Below are positions 11,601 through 24,400 of a stretch of 64,000 nt of DNA, one piece after another. A program made the position numbers and the translations under genes. This DNA is from Tethya wilhelma (taxonomy: Eukaryota; Porifera; Demospongiae; Tethyida; Tethyidae), in assembly GCA_964030475.1 (NCBI GenBank), contig CAXIPT010000001.1, forward strand, positions 25,759,852 to 25,823,851, given 5' to 3'. The notes below the pieces were generated by a model. The model made no database searches. It was not told the origin of the DNA and saw only the letters and a list, made by a program, of their open reading frames with translations. Numbering within the stretch: the first letter of the stretch is position 1; every line of letters starts with the position of its first letter.

Positions 11601-13195
11601 GTGGCGCGCGCTCATATGTGCATAATAATACGGAAGTTAAATTTTTGTAGTTTTATTTTTCGTATATTCGAACGGCATACGAAAAATACGAAAATTTGCA
11701 CCATATGAAAATTTCCCGCTATATGGTATAATATATCCGTTTATTAAAACACTTTTAGCAGATAGTCCAGTTCAGCTCATGTTCCAAAGTACCCTATTGT
11801 CTAACAACAGTGAACTACTGCTAGGAGATATTGGAACCACTAGTGATAGTATCGTCATCTGTACTACTGACAGAAGACCATGTTGTGCCAGCAGTGATCC
11901 ATCAATGAGATTTGGACAGTGGTACTATCCTAATGGATCAGTGGTACCTATTGAAAATCTCAACCAAGACTTCTTCAGAAGTAGAGGAGATGATGGAACA
12001 TTATCACTGAGTCGTAGGAACAATTCTCTCTCTCCAACTGGATCATTCTGTTGTGAACTACCAGATAGCAGGGATGTGACACACAGACTCTGTGTATACC
12101 TAGGCAAGCTTTGAAATTTAATCTAAAAATAATATTTCAATAAAAATTTTTGGGGTTTTCAACTCATGCATTGCACGCACACAGAACTCATCATTATCAG
12201 TGAATCTGCTAACAATATGGAGGGACAAACCTACCAACTGACCTGCAGCTATGCTGGTCCAGACCCACCTTTCTTCTCATGGACTGCCCCTGACAATAAC
12301 CCTCTCCCCAGTGATACCATGGTGTCTGTTTCTTCTAGTCACTCAATTCACACCAGCACTTTGAATTTTAACCCCCTACAACCTTCACATCAAAGGACCT
12401 ACACATGTACAGTATCAGCTGCAGGAATGGTTCTAGTTAGTAGGTCATTTCCAGTCACTGTGATACCACTGCCAGTCACTCCTGACCAACCATCAGATGG
12501 CACAACAACTACTACTGGTAGTACTAATGGTAGTAGTCCAGCACCAGGAGGTGGCAGTGTCGATGGAGGAGCTGTGGCTGGTGGCATCAGTTTGGTTCTA
12601 GTTGTGATACTCATATCCACGGTCCTAGTCAATGTGATTGTGTGTGTGGTCTGGAGACGACACTCAGCAAAAAAGTGAGTTTAAATTTCGGTCAAAATCA
12701 CTTAGTCTATAGTAGTGGCTTGTTCACCAATGACTCTGACTGCCAACCCATGGGTATACAGGCGGTTCGAGTCCCTCCAGTGCCACAGGTATTTATTTCT
12801 TTCCCATTTTCTCTTTCGAGGGAAAGGGCACCTAAAACGTATACTACATTCACATTACAATTTATTTAGTGTGACTCCCGTGTTACAGAAATAAAGATAA
12901 AGACCCTCCTGAATTCTCCTTGTCTGCTAACAGAGCCTATGGTCCAGTGAAGTTGCCATCAAAGGAACTGGAATCAGAATATGAAGATGTGAAGATTGGA
13001 AATGAGACCTATGAGGAGATACGTCCAACCACTGAGAACTTTGACCTCTCCCCCAATGTCTCCTATGGTCCAGTACAGCATGGTGCCACGCCCACTGCCA
13101 CCTATGAGTCCATCCTCCCAGTAGTGGCGGCTACACCAGCTGCTCCCAATGGAGGAGGGGGCGGGGAATATGAGGCTATGATGTATACACACTAA
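8643..13195 (+). CDS. Receptor B: CC-Ig / 2 Ig / 3 EGF / CC-Ig / Ig / TM / tyrosine-motif tail
   Basis: Ten exons: 8643-8703 (signal peptide, ends VHGQ), 8768-9109 (CC-Ig), 9211-9525 (Ig with YQWFKE), 9578-9907 (Ig), 10059-10199, 10832-10969, 11355-11489 (EGFs), 11762-12103 (CC-Ig), 12185-12674 (Ig + stalk + TM), 12889-13195 (tail). They sum to 2601 nt, 866 residues, all in frame. The exon at 12103 must use a GC donor (12104-12105); all its paralogues use GT at the same place. The two N-terminal Ig exons resemble genes F and I rather than receptor A, so the N-terminus looks swapped while the C-terminal half is A-like. Tail motifs: YGPV, YEDV-x6-YEEI, VSYGPV, ATYESI, YEAM, plus an additional C-terminal Tyr (MYTH) absent from A. 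A MITE-like element sits in the intron between the first two EGFs. Confidence 0.85.
10225..10760. mobile_element. MITE-like element in receptor B intron
   Basis: The ends are inverted repeats: CACTACGTAGCCGGGATTGG near 10245 on + and the matching CCAATCCCGGCTATGTAGTG near 10711. Similarity extends outward through a CCATAG(A/T)AAATTA-type border. About 530 bp, no transposase frame, so non-autonomous. It lies wholly within an intron. Confidence 0.75.
11040..11145. repeat. Imperfect palindrome with TATCGAGCTA / TAGCTTGATA ends
   Basis: A left arm with CTATCGAGCTACACTCATTT is answered by AAATGGGTCTAGCTTGATAG on the right. The same terminal motif recurs at 58955-59035, which suggests a short non-autonomous element family. 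Confidence 0.5.
11560..11745. repeat. AAATTTTCG-rich palindromic repeat in receptor B intron
   Basis: Contains TTTCGTATACG and CGAAAATACGAAAATT stretches and ends near GAAAATTTCCCGCTATATGG. Similar material occurs at 20655-20990, 29440-29680 and 53390-53582, so this is a dispersed intronic repeat family. Confidence 0.5.
12712..12800 (+). mobile_element. tRNA-derived SINE fragment
   Basis: Contains a perfect pol III B box (GGTTCGAGTCC, 12764-12774) after a TGACTCTGACTGCC segment that also occurs in the minus-strand copy at 53291-53369. The A box is degraded. A pyrimidine-rich tail follows. It lies in the intron before the receptor B tail exon. Confidence 0.55.
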
Positions 13196-14492
13196 CAGGT
13201 TTATTATTGTGTGACTTGTTTACATTAAATTATTATGAGACCATGCATGCATGAATTTTGAAAGAATATTGTAACAGTAACATAACGCATGTGGTTCAAG
13301 TTATGTTCACAGATTGATTTTTACACTTTTTTACTATAGCCTGTATTATTATTTGTGTACACACATCATTCATTCATGCACTGCGAGTTTGTTTCTGTGT
13401 AAATAAATTGTCTATAGGTATATCCTTAAATGCACTCTGAAATACATTGTTGTGGTTAACTAACTAACTTTTGTGTGCAGTGAATGTTCTATGCATTGTG
13501 TACTTTCCGATCGCGAGTCTCTTGGTTTTGGCCCCCAGTGAGCTGATGTTAATGGAATGCAGATACAGAGGAGTACGCTGGAGATGGAATATTAATTGCC
13601 TCCTAGGTTTTTGTGCTTTTAAATATCCCAGAAATGTTTGTGTTTACTCAATGCATAATAACAGAATCCTCTGTAGAATAGTAGTTTTAATTATTATTAG
13701 TTTTGTTTTCTCTTGAGACAACATTCGTTGTGTCTGTCTCCATTTTAAATAATCTCAGCTCCCTGTGTACTACTGTGTAGGATTGAATTGGTTGTTTATA
13801 TTGTTGTATTAAAATTTTAAAGATTGCTGATAGATGCCTACCAATTTTAAGGGAACAAGCATTTTACCAGCCAATTTAACACGCCATCTACAAATTGCAC
13901 TAAGTATTATCAAGAGAAAATTATTAAATGCTTGCATAAACTAGTGAATATTTTAGATAGTAAATACTACATAGCCGCTTGCAAGCAATCAGAGTTTGTC
14001 ACTAAAAGTTGCCGTCCAGCGACGAGTTTTCAATTGACCAGTATATAGTGATTGAATAAAATTTGAATTTGAGTGGAAACGGTGCTCAATTCTATAAGAG
14101 CAAGGTGAGCAACCAAAGCTGTGCGTAGTACAGCATTAAAAATATTGTTTTAGCACTAGATTTTGTGCAGCTTTCCAGTCAGAATAGCGTTCTAGATGTG
14201 TTAATTACTTTCTACTACTTAATACCGGTATGTAAGTATTATTATCGTGCATATTGTATATACTTAATAGCGCTTATAAAGCATTTTCGTAGCAAATTAG
14301 CGGTAAAGGCAAATAAACTTTGATCCCCCACTAGTAATATAATTCATAACCAATTGAATTAGGGTATCCATGGTAGCCATATTATGAATATCGCCACAAG
14401 AGTATAATAAACATGACAGAATACAGTCGCTCACAGCTTCACTAAATAAAGTTGTTTCTTGACAATTGAAATACAGCTGATCTACTTTAATT
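13196..14492. other. Spacer between receptors B and C
   Basis: 3' UTR-like start similar to the flank of receptor A, then AT-rich sequence and the presumptive promoter of receptor C. No coding or RNA feature recognised. Confidence 0.45.
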
Positions 14493-15349
14493 ATGATGGT
14501 GGCTGTATTTAACCATCATCGATATGATTATCTCATGCTGCTCTGTTGTCTGCTGTTTCAACAGGAAGTTTGCAGAGGACAAGGTCAGTAATATAGAATA
14601 GCTACAGTGAAACGTTTCATAATGCCACTGTCCAATCAATTAATTTTTTTCTGATGCACATACAATGTCAAGGGTTCACATTGGGAAATGTGTCCTATTC
14701 TGATGGTGATACTGTCCTCCTCAGTGATATTGGAGACACCCAGGCTGATCCTCCTGGGGATGGTCTCATTTGTAGGACTACACAGATGGACTGTTGTGCT
14801 GGTACTGATGGCACTGTACGTAGAGGAAACTTCTTCTATCCTGATGGAACGACCACTGTCACTAATAGGGTGACTGCTATGATGCCTGGTAGTGATGGAC
14901 TTCTCAGAGGAAGAGGTTATCAGTTCATTGTTCTCCAACGACTCTCCTCAGCTACCACTGCTCCACCCTCTGGAGCCTATCGCTGTCTGATTCCTGATAG
15001 AAATGGAAGCCCTCGTGATGATTTCACAATATATGTTTATAGTGGTGTTGGTAAGCTTGTCATGAGTATCATGATCAACTTGTGTCTGTTAGTTGTTTTT
15101 GGTTTTTAGTTCTGAATGTGTACCTAAGTTAGTCATGCATTTATCCATCTCTCCTGCTCCCTCACAGGTGGTATACAATGTGGTGGTACAGTCTGTATTG
15201 ATGGTGCTACCTGTGCTAGCTCTACCTCTGGTACTTGTACATGTCCAACTGGTTTTACTGGAAATGGGAGGTTTGGCTCTGGGGGGACTGGATGTACACC
15301 TGTAGTTGGTAAGATAGCATTATTATCTTGCATGATAAAATTAATGTAA

Positions 15350-15447
<98 letters not shown>

Positions 15448-18400
15448 NACCTTTTAGAGACTGACTAGTCTCTGCTGTGTGATTGTCTCCATGCAATTGA
15501 GCACCATGGTGTTTAAAAAAGTGAATGAACAAGTAGTAACAATTTTATAAAAATGAGAAGTGTAGGAATGGGCAGTGCGGTAAAAAGCAATGAAACAAGG
15601 CAAGTCTCTGAATATTTCGGCACATGACTACTTCATTTTTTGTGCCCTATTCTTTGTGCATCTACATTCTAAATGCTTGTTACTTCATCCAAATTAGTCA
15701 AGCGCATGATTGCCATTGCATTGACTCATGAGCCAAACAACCGACATTTATAATGATGGAGTTCAAATTTGCAATTCACTCATGAAAATGAAGTAGTCAT
15801 GTGCCGAAATTCAGAGACTTGCCTTGTTTCATTGCTTTTTACCGCACTGCATGCCCATTCCTACACTTCTCATTTTTATAAAATTTTTACTACTTTTTCA
15901 TTCACTTTTTTAAACACTAAGGTGCTCAATTGCATGGAGACAATCACACAGCAGAGACTAGTCAATCTCTACAAAAACCAGCAGACTTTAGTGTACATTT
16001 GATGCGCATGCGCGTGCATTATATGCAGGCAACCACGTGGTCTATTGACGACCTTTACCTACATCAAAATGGCTAAATAAAAAGTACAGTATTTTATACC
16101 GAGAGTTTCAAAGCTGCTTAGATTTTGTTTGCTGCCTTTTCGCCAGCAAACGAGTCGAAAAGGACGTACTGTGCATGAAATGAAGTCCCACTATATGGTC
16201 AAAATTGGCTCAATGCCTTTTTTTTGTCTGGAAATCGCGTTCAAGTAAGTCAGTTAGGAAGGAAGGAAGGAAGGAAGGAAGGAAGGAAGGGGAGAACAAA
16301 ATTGCACTCTTGTGGCTTCTCGCCAGCGCTCCCTCCAGAGTGCTCTAGAAACTTTCTGCCTGTTTTCTTGGTTAATACAGTAAGTAAACTGTCTGGGGGA
16401 GGCTATAAAATGCATTTGAAGGCTTAGCTTTCTTTCCCTGAAAGTTTATAAGCATGAACATTTTGTATTGTGTCAATGGGACAGTCGGCCCATTCCTACT
16501 ATACGTACTACCGTACGTATGACAAGGAGTGGGGCTCGCTTCGCTCGCCCACTCCTTGTTTGTGTATGTTTATAGGATCAGTTACTACCGATAACTCAAA
16601 CAATAGTAAGATGAGCAAAGCTATTATGAGCTAAGCTAAATATTCTTCTATGATCAGTTGGCTTAGAACAACCTTTGCAGTTGAAGCAACACACAACAAT
16701 CAAATCAATACTGGCATAAGCAATTGGAAACTCAAAGGGAAGCAATGCTGCATGTGTATCACTGCTTGTGCTACTTTGCTTTGGCCAGCTCAGCAATTTA
16801 CCTCACTATACATGACGTCACAAACGACCCTTTTCCGACTTCCGCCATTCTTGTAATCAGCTGGCAAAGAAACTTGTTATCTGGCTAGCTGTGTTTCTTG
16901 TACAGCGACAGAGAAGCAGACTCCTAGAAGCGAAAGTTCTGCCCTCGCTACGCTTCTTTTGTGAAAGATTGGCTTCTCTATCACGCTTCTTTGTCGGATA
17001 CATACGCCACTGATAAGCCATGTCAGCAATCTCAAAAAAAGTTAGCCTTACTTGTAGCGCCTGTGACTCTATTCTAGGCTAGTACTATCTAAGCTAGTTC
17101 TATAGGCACGCTTTTTATAGCTTGCATTTTTCACAGTCCAAAGAAAAGTAGCGTTTTAGCTCGAGGTCGCATCACTTACGGTGACCCTCCGTTACACACA
17201 CACACACGGACAAAACTTTGCTTATAATAATTATGATATACACTGGATTACTCAGTGAGAAGAAAAGCGCCTCCGACAATCACTGAATAGTTGGGTGTGC
17301 ATGATTAGATTTTAAAATTAATAGTTAACTTATTAATAATATTGTGTAGTCATTTTCAGTATAGCTAGTTGTGAAAGGTTGCATGGTAGGATTTAAATTA
17401 TATTCTCTTCCCTTTATTATCTGTCAATACCAACTCATGAGAAGAATGCCGCATAATATTATGCTATAAGTATGTAACACTGCTGACTGCTATTATGGTC
17501 CACCACTTCTGAGTTGACTCTGCATACAGAGTTTGAAAGGGGGGTCCAAACAGTACAACTAGGAACATTAGCTTCAAGCACTTGCTGAAGTATTTAGACC
17601 AGGGGGTCCATATGCTATAAAGTTTTTGGACCGGGGGTCCAACCACATCGAAGTATTTGGACCTGGGGGGACCAAAATAGGGGGGTCCAAATTCTCCGTG
17701 ACAGGTCACTAGCTAGCCTATCTCTACTAATAATGATCTGAGTTGCAAAGTACACAGTAGTGACCTTAATTATGGTTTGGGTAGCTGCACTGTGGCAATT
17801 TGCACTATAACTGTTCGTACTGTTGTATTTATAGCACCTGTGTCAAAAACCCTCCCTCCCACCCATACTTAATATACAGTACTTAACATAGGTCATACAT
17901 TTTTTCATGCACAAGATCACCCAGCGACCAAGGGATCCTGAAGGGGTCACCAATACGGGCAGATGGCCAGGCAGCATGTTGGCCATGCATGTGGCATTTA
18001 GAGTGAGCGTTAAAATGAGCATTGATAGATTGCAGCTGTATATAGCTAATAGGTACCTGTAGCTAATAGGCTGGGTGCGTCTGGCATGGTGCCATGCATG
18101 TGTCTCGGCAGCTTTTGGCTAGGCAATGGTAGTGGCAATATGGCTAGTAGCAGGGCAGACTGGCACAAGCAGCCATAAGCATAATATTCACATGCCTTAC
18201 ATGCACATTATCCCCGTACTCCCCCTTAGTCTCCCCCTTAACCCGCCAATCATATGCATGTGCTATAAGCCTAAGATAGGATTGTGGGTATTGTATATAA
18301 TATGGTGTATAGGAAAGAACATATGCTTAAACTTCTGTTAGCACTTTAAAAGCTGACAGAGATGATGCCCCAACTTATGCTAAACTGCTAAACTCTCAAG

Positions 18401-21400
18401 GAGCAGCTGCTGATTAAGAATTTAGCATCCTACAAGCCTTGGCTCACCTTAAATGTTGACATGACCCTTGCTGAGGTTCTCAATTCTAGTTTAAATTTAT
18501 TAATTTTAGATCTATTATTATCATTATAACTTCAGAATGGCTGGACGGCACTGATGATGGCCAGTTGGAGTGGAAAATTTGATATTGTGGAACTACTGCT
18601 ACAACACAATGCTGATACGAATACAAGCAATAAGGTGAGTAAAGAAACAGAGCAACCTAAATTTTGTTACATTGTAAGCCATAGGCTGTTTCCCAGACCC
18701 TAAACGGAATCCCGTTGGTCGACCTTTTACTGCATGTATTATGATTTGAGATTCAAACTGATACTCATGGAACTGGAAAGGAATGAGAGTGCCTATATTG
18801 TCATGGCTATAATTATGTACACAATGTGTCATGTCCTTTGATCTATAAGTTGCAATCAGTCTAAACTAGAATTCAGTTAGATTTTTGTTACCAAACCCAT
18901 TATTGTATAAGTATAGTTTTTAAAAGTGTAACTCTCACCAAATTAATAAGTCCCCAACTCTTCTTGACTGAGAAGCTTATACCTATAGTGCTGTTATGCA
19001 ATAACAACAAAAAAAATATAGAATTTTGAATGAATGTGCCATAATAACCATGAGACTGTAAAAATGCCAGATTCTGCACATTCAAATGAAAATCTCTCCC
19101 CGTGCATCAATTTTCATTTTAAGTTAATTTTCAGGATGGTTTGACAGCACTAATGTTTGCCAGTGTTGATAGAAAAGCTGATATTATGAAACTACTTATG
19201 CAACAAAATGCTGATGTTAATGCAAGATGCAAAGAAGTGAGATACTGCTGTATTCAAGTTCTAGATAGGTACATGACAATTATACCTTTTCTCAGGCAAT
19301 AATAATATACCTGTAATTATGTATTAGGATGAATTGCTTTGATTTGGTTTCTTCAAGTTTGTTCTGTGTTACTTTTGTTTTTAGCTAGCAAGAGTGCTTG
19401 CTTTTAGTACCAGGAAATATCTGGGCTACAAGACAGTTTGCTCCACAGAACTTGAAAAATTAATATTAATGAATTTAAATTTGACAATTTGCACATGCAC
19501 ATAGTACATGCATATACGGTGGCCAAAATATTGGCAGATATTATAAATTAGACTATGGACTTTGACCATCAAGCCATCAATTAAAATCCCCACCAATATA
19601 TTATTTCCAGCTATATGGCATTTGTATACTATAATTATATAACTGCTTAATTTGCGAGGTACTTATAACTGTTATTCAACAATAAAAGTATGTGCTACCA
19701 CACCCCTTTATCTTGAATTTTAAACTTGCATACATGCGTCAACTAAAAATACTATGCTTGGTTCAGTTTGAAGATGCACATTGCATTTTTCTATAGAGTA
19801 GATTCACTGTACTCCCATAGTTTCCCAGTTCAAGTGGCCCACTTTCAAGTGAACTGAGAGCTTTTTCTGGGTCCCTTTGGGCTATAGGTGTGACTATATA
19901 CGCTTCCAGTCAGTCCACAAAGAGAATTGTGAAACTTAGGCCTCGATCGTTTACACAGTAGCGTTTTTTTTGTTGTTTTCTCTTGGAAAACGACTACGCT
20001 TTGATTCGCATTTACACAAGTACGTTTTCCAGTAAACTACATCATACGGCGTCACATAGAGTGCACACGTGATAACTTTTGAATCAGCAAAAATTTATAG
20101 AGACAAGAAAAGACTCGCTTTTGAACTAGAAAAACTGAACAAGACTACGAACTATACTATTTAGACCAAACGAAGCTCAAACGGAGGTACTAGCTAGCTT
20201 TAAAGGCCATTGGCAAGCGTTTTTTGTTTCCAGTTGCGTTTTTGCATTTTGGGCATTTTTGTGTAAATGCAAGCCAGAAATGCATATAAAAGTATTCGTT
20301 TTCAAACAAAAACGCATTTTGTGTACGTAAATGGGGCCTTATATATAGAAATATGTAATCTATAGCACTATTCTCAAAAAAAATAACCTCGAATAAGCGG
20401 CAAATGGTAATAGTTATTCAATACCCATGCTTAGCTCAGGCTCGTCTAGTATAAGATTGACATAATTTTGATATAATGTCATAATAATGTGCAGGATGGT
20501 TGTACAGTGCTGATGTTTGCCACTCTGGAGGGAGCAAGTGATGTTGTAGAGCTACTACTTAACCATAATGCTGATGTGAATGCAACAAATGAGGTGAGAT
20601 ATTACACATTGATTGAAACATGCATGCAGACCTTTCATAGTAAATTTGTACCCTAGATCGGGAAATTTTCATAGTTCAAAAATTTTTGTATAACATTGCA
20701 TTTACGAAAATTAAAATTTGCACAAAATTTCAAACGTGAATTTTTGAACATGAAGAGTGATGACCCATTAAAGGAATTTTTTGTATGTATTGTATTTACC
20801 AAAGTTAAATATCCGAAAATTTTATATATGATATCTTCATGTTTTAACACAAAAATTTTCCCGATCTACAGTATACTCACTATAATGCATGCATGCATGC
20901 TTATGCAGTTAACTCGCGGAAAGCTGCAAAACTGCGAAATTCACAAAAATTTTCCCCCACGAAAATTTCCCACTATACGGTATACAGTCACAAATCTAAA
21001 GGAACCCTAACAATACATTGCATGGATAAAATTAATGACTAATAATATCGTGTTTAGTCACAGTTTTAGATAAGAGTTGCATTATTATTATGACATTCTC
21101 CTATAGATCCATCAGTTGCATATATATTCTGTATACAGTGTGTTTAGATAATTATTATGACACAGATCCACAAATTAAAGGTATTCATTTTCTCCATCAT
21201 AAAATTTTGTTAAATTCAGAATGGTTCAACAGCACTACATTTGGCCAGTAAGAATATTAATGGAAAAACTGATGTTATGAGGTTACTACTAAAATACAAT
21301 GCTGATATAAATGCAAGGAATAAGGTGAGATTATGTAATGTGTCATTATACATTGATAAGAACTTAATTACATGACATTGTATAGACATTAAATAATAAT

Positions 21401-24400
21401 AGTAAGTCTAATAATATTATACACAGTCCAAGGTATTGGAGGTTTTGGGCAGAATACATACCAATAGTACATCACATTGTTCTTACAATTGCATGATCAC
21501 CATTGTTCAATCTCCCAAAGTTCAACATCAACATCCAACAGAAAATACTGGAGGATCAGATACATATAATAGTTAAACTTTATGATACAACGCAATGAGT
21601 TAATTCAACACTGAAATAATTGCTGTTAATGTCATACATATACATCAGTTCAGTAGTAACTAACCTTCAGCTATACAGTAGAACCTCTGTTATCAGGACA
21701 CCATTGTACCGGAGCCTGCCGGATAAGCGAAAAATCCGGATAATCGAATTTATACTGGTTCTAGCAAACGTAGCCACGATAGTGTTTCTTACTATTTAGC
21801 ATGTCAAAGCATTGGTAAATTGCATCTTTCTTTGTTCGGACTTGATTCACTCGAATTTTGGCCAACATGTGCAAGCATTAAGCTAAAAAAGTAGGCAGAG
21901 TCTATAAAATTTTGTTCTAATTAACCAAATTTTGGGCTTCTATATAGCTCAATCCAGATAATCAAGGTTCCGGATAAGCGAGGTCTGGATAACCAAGTTT
22001 CTATTGTATGATGTCATTTATACTACAGGTTGATGGTTGCAAGTCATACTCATTTACTCATTTTTTTTGCCATGCATGTGTACTGTACGTAACATGAAGA
22101 AACAGGTCAAGCAAAGGCTAGAGCTGGAACTATATATAGGGCTTATCATAATTCGTATCAAGTAATTATTATTATGTTATAATTGTGTTCTCCATATTTC
22201 AGAACGGTGTTACAGCTCTGATGCTAGCTAGTGAGAAGGGATTAACTGATGTTGTGGAACTACTGCTGAACCATAATGCTGATGTGAATGCTGCAAAGAC
22301 AGAGGTGAGATTATCATACGTACGGTAGTACGTATAGTAGGAATGGGCCGAATGTCTCATAGACACAATACAAAATGTTTATGATCATAAAAATCTATCA
22401 AAACAAAATTAAGCCTTCAAACTTGCTCAGAGGCTCTAACCGACAGATTACCAATTGCATGCAAGGCCTAAAACTCACAGAAACTTTCCTCAGCATTCGT
22501 AGAGAGAGCTAGTGGGAAGCCACAACAATGCCATTTTTGTTCTCCTAACGTACGTACGTACTTTCTAACTGACTTACTTGAAAAGCATTTCCAGAGAACC
22601 AGAATGTGTTGAGCCAACTTTGATAGCACAAAGTAACTCCTTTTCATAGGTAGTACATTCCTTGATACTCGTTTTCATCACAAATAAGCCTAAACAAAAA
22701 CTAGAAAGCTTTGAAACTGAGAGTATAAATTCATGTACTTCTTCGTAGAGAGCGCTAGTGGGAAGCCACCATAGTGCCATTTTGTTCATCTAACCGTTAC
22801 GTACTTACTTACTTACTTCCTAACTGACTTACTTGAAAAGGATTTGCAGAGAACCAGAATGTGTTGAGCCAACTTTGATAGCACAAAGTAAGTTCTTTTC
22901 ATGGGTACTACATTCCTTGATACTCGTTTTCATCATAAATAGGCCTAAACAAAAACTAGAAAGCTTTAAAACTTAGCGTATAAATTCATGTACTACAATG
23001 CAACCATCTTTGTGGTTAGAGTTCAAAGGTCATTCATTATCTTTGCACGTGGCATTATATACGCATGCGCATTAGCTCCCTCTAGCATACTGAAGTGCAT
23101 GTAGCGCCTACTCAAGCTTTTTGTAGGGACTTACCAGTCTCTGACAGTCTCCAGACCACGCTGTAGTGTTGAAAAAAGTGAATGAACAAGTAGTAAAAAT
23201 TTCAAAAAAATAATTAGTGTAGGAATGGGCAGTACGGTAAAAAGTATTGAAACAAGGCATGGTCTCAATTTCGGCACATGACTACTTCATTTTTATGTCC
23301 AACTCTTGGCTGGTAATCCAGTTTAAGTTATATACTTGTCTTTTATAGTTTACTCTCATTATTTTAGTAGCCAAGTGATTAGCTATAATTATAATATAAT
23401 AAACTGAGAAATTTGAACCAATGCAGTAATCATAAGCTAGCTGCGGTATTATTGTACAGATCATCGCAACACAACGCTGAAAATCCATAATTATAAGTGA
23501 TCAAGAATAAAAATGAAGTAGTCATGTGCCGAAATTGAGACCATGCCTTGTTTCAATACTTTTTACCGTACTGCCCATTCCTACACTAATTATTTTTTTG
23601 AAATTTTTACTACTTGTAATAATTATGGGCAATATAACATGCAGTCAAGGTGTTGAATACACTGAGGCAAATAATTATTAATAAAATTAATTTTCAGTGC
23701 ATTCACTCTTTTTCAGACATCAATGAGTGTACCTCTAGCACTCATGACTGTGTCTCTATCGCCACCTGTGTGAATAACATCGGTAGTTTCACTTGTACCT
23801 GTCCACCTGGTTATGATGGAGATGGGAGAGTCAGTCCTGGGAGTGGATGTACAGGTATGAACTATGAAGAGTAGTCAGTGCATGTGCTACATTATATGAT
23901 ACACTCGTACAATCATGAGGATAAAAACAAACAAATAAAATGATAACAGTAGTAATGCTGAAACATCTGTTTATACATGCAATTAACAAGTTTTATATAA
24001 CTTATCCAAATTAATAGTGGTTCCTCCTAGCCACACAGGACTATTTTCAAAGTGATAACTTCTACTAAATTCTTCCAGACATCAATGAGTGTTCCACTAA
24101 CATGGCTGACTGTGTCCCCACTGCCTCCTGTACTAACACTGATGGTAGCTTCACTTGTACCTGTCCACCTGGTTTCACTGGAGATGGGAGAGTCAGTGGG
24201 AGTGGATGTACAGGTATATGATGTAATGATTTTGATACAGTTTCCAACAACTATAATAAAAGTGATCAGCTATAATGAAAATTGTTTGTGGCAAACGTAA
24301 CGACTGTTTATGACATTGTGTGTTTCAGACATTGATGAGTGTGCCACTGGAGCTGATAACTGTCTGAATATTACAGCTGCCTCCTGTACTAACACTGTTG

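Noticed and set aside
15353..15447. Possible CRISPR-like or satellite array
   Set aside because: Plain GT dinucleotide repeat without spacers; this is a eukaryotic sequence.
20696..21010. Plus-strand frame rich in Lys and Phe
   Set aside because: Lies within a palindromic AAATTTTC repeat; no homology recognised.
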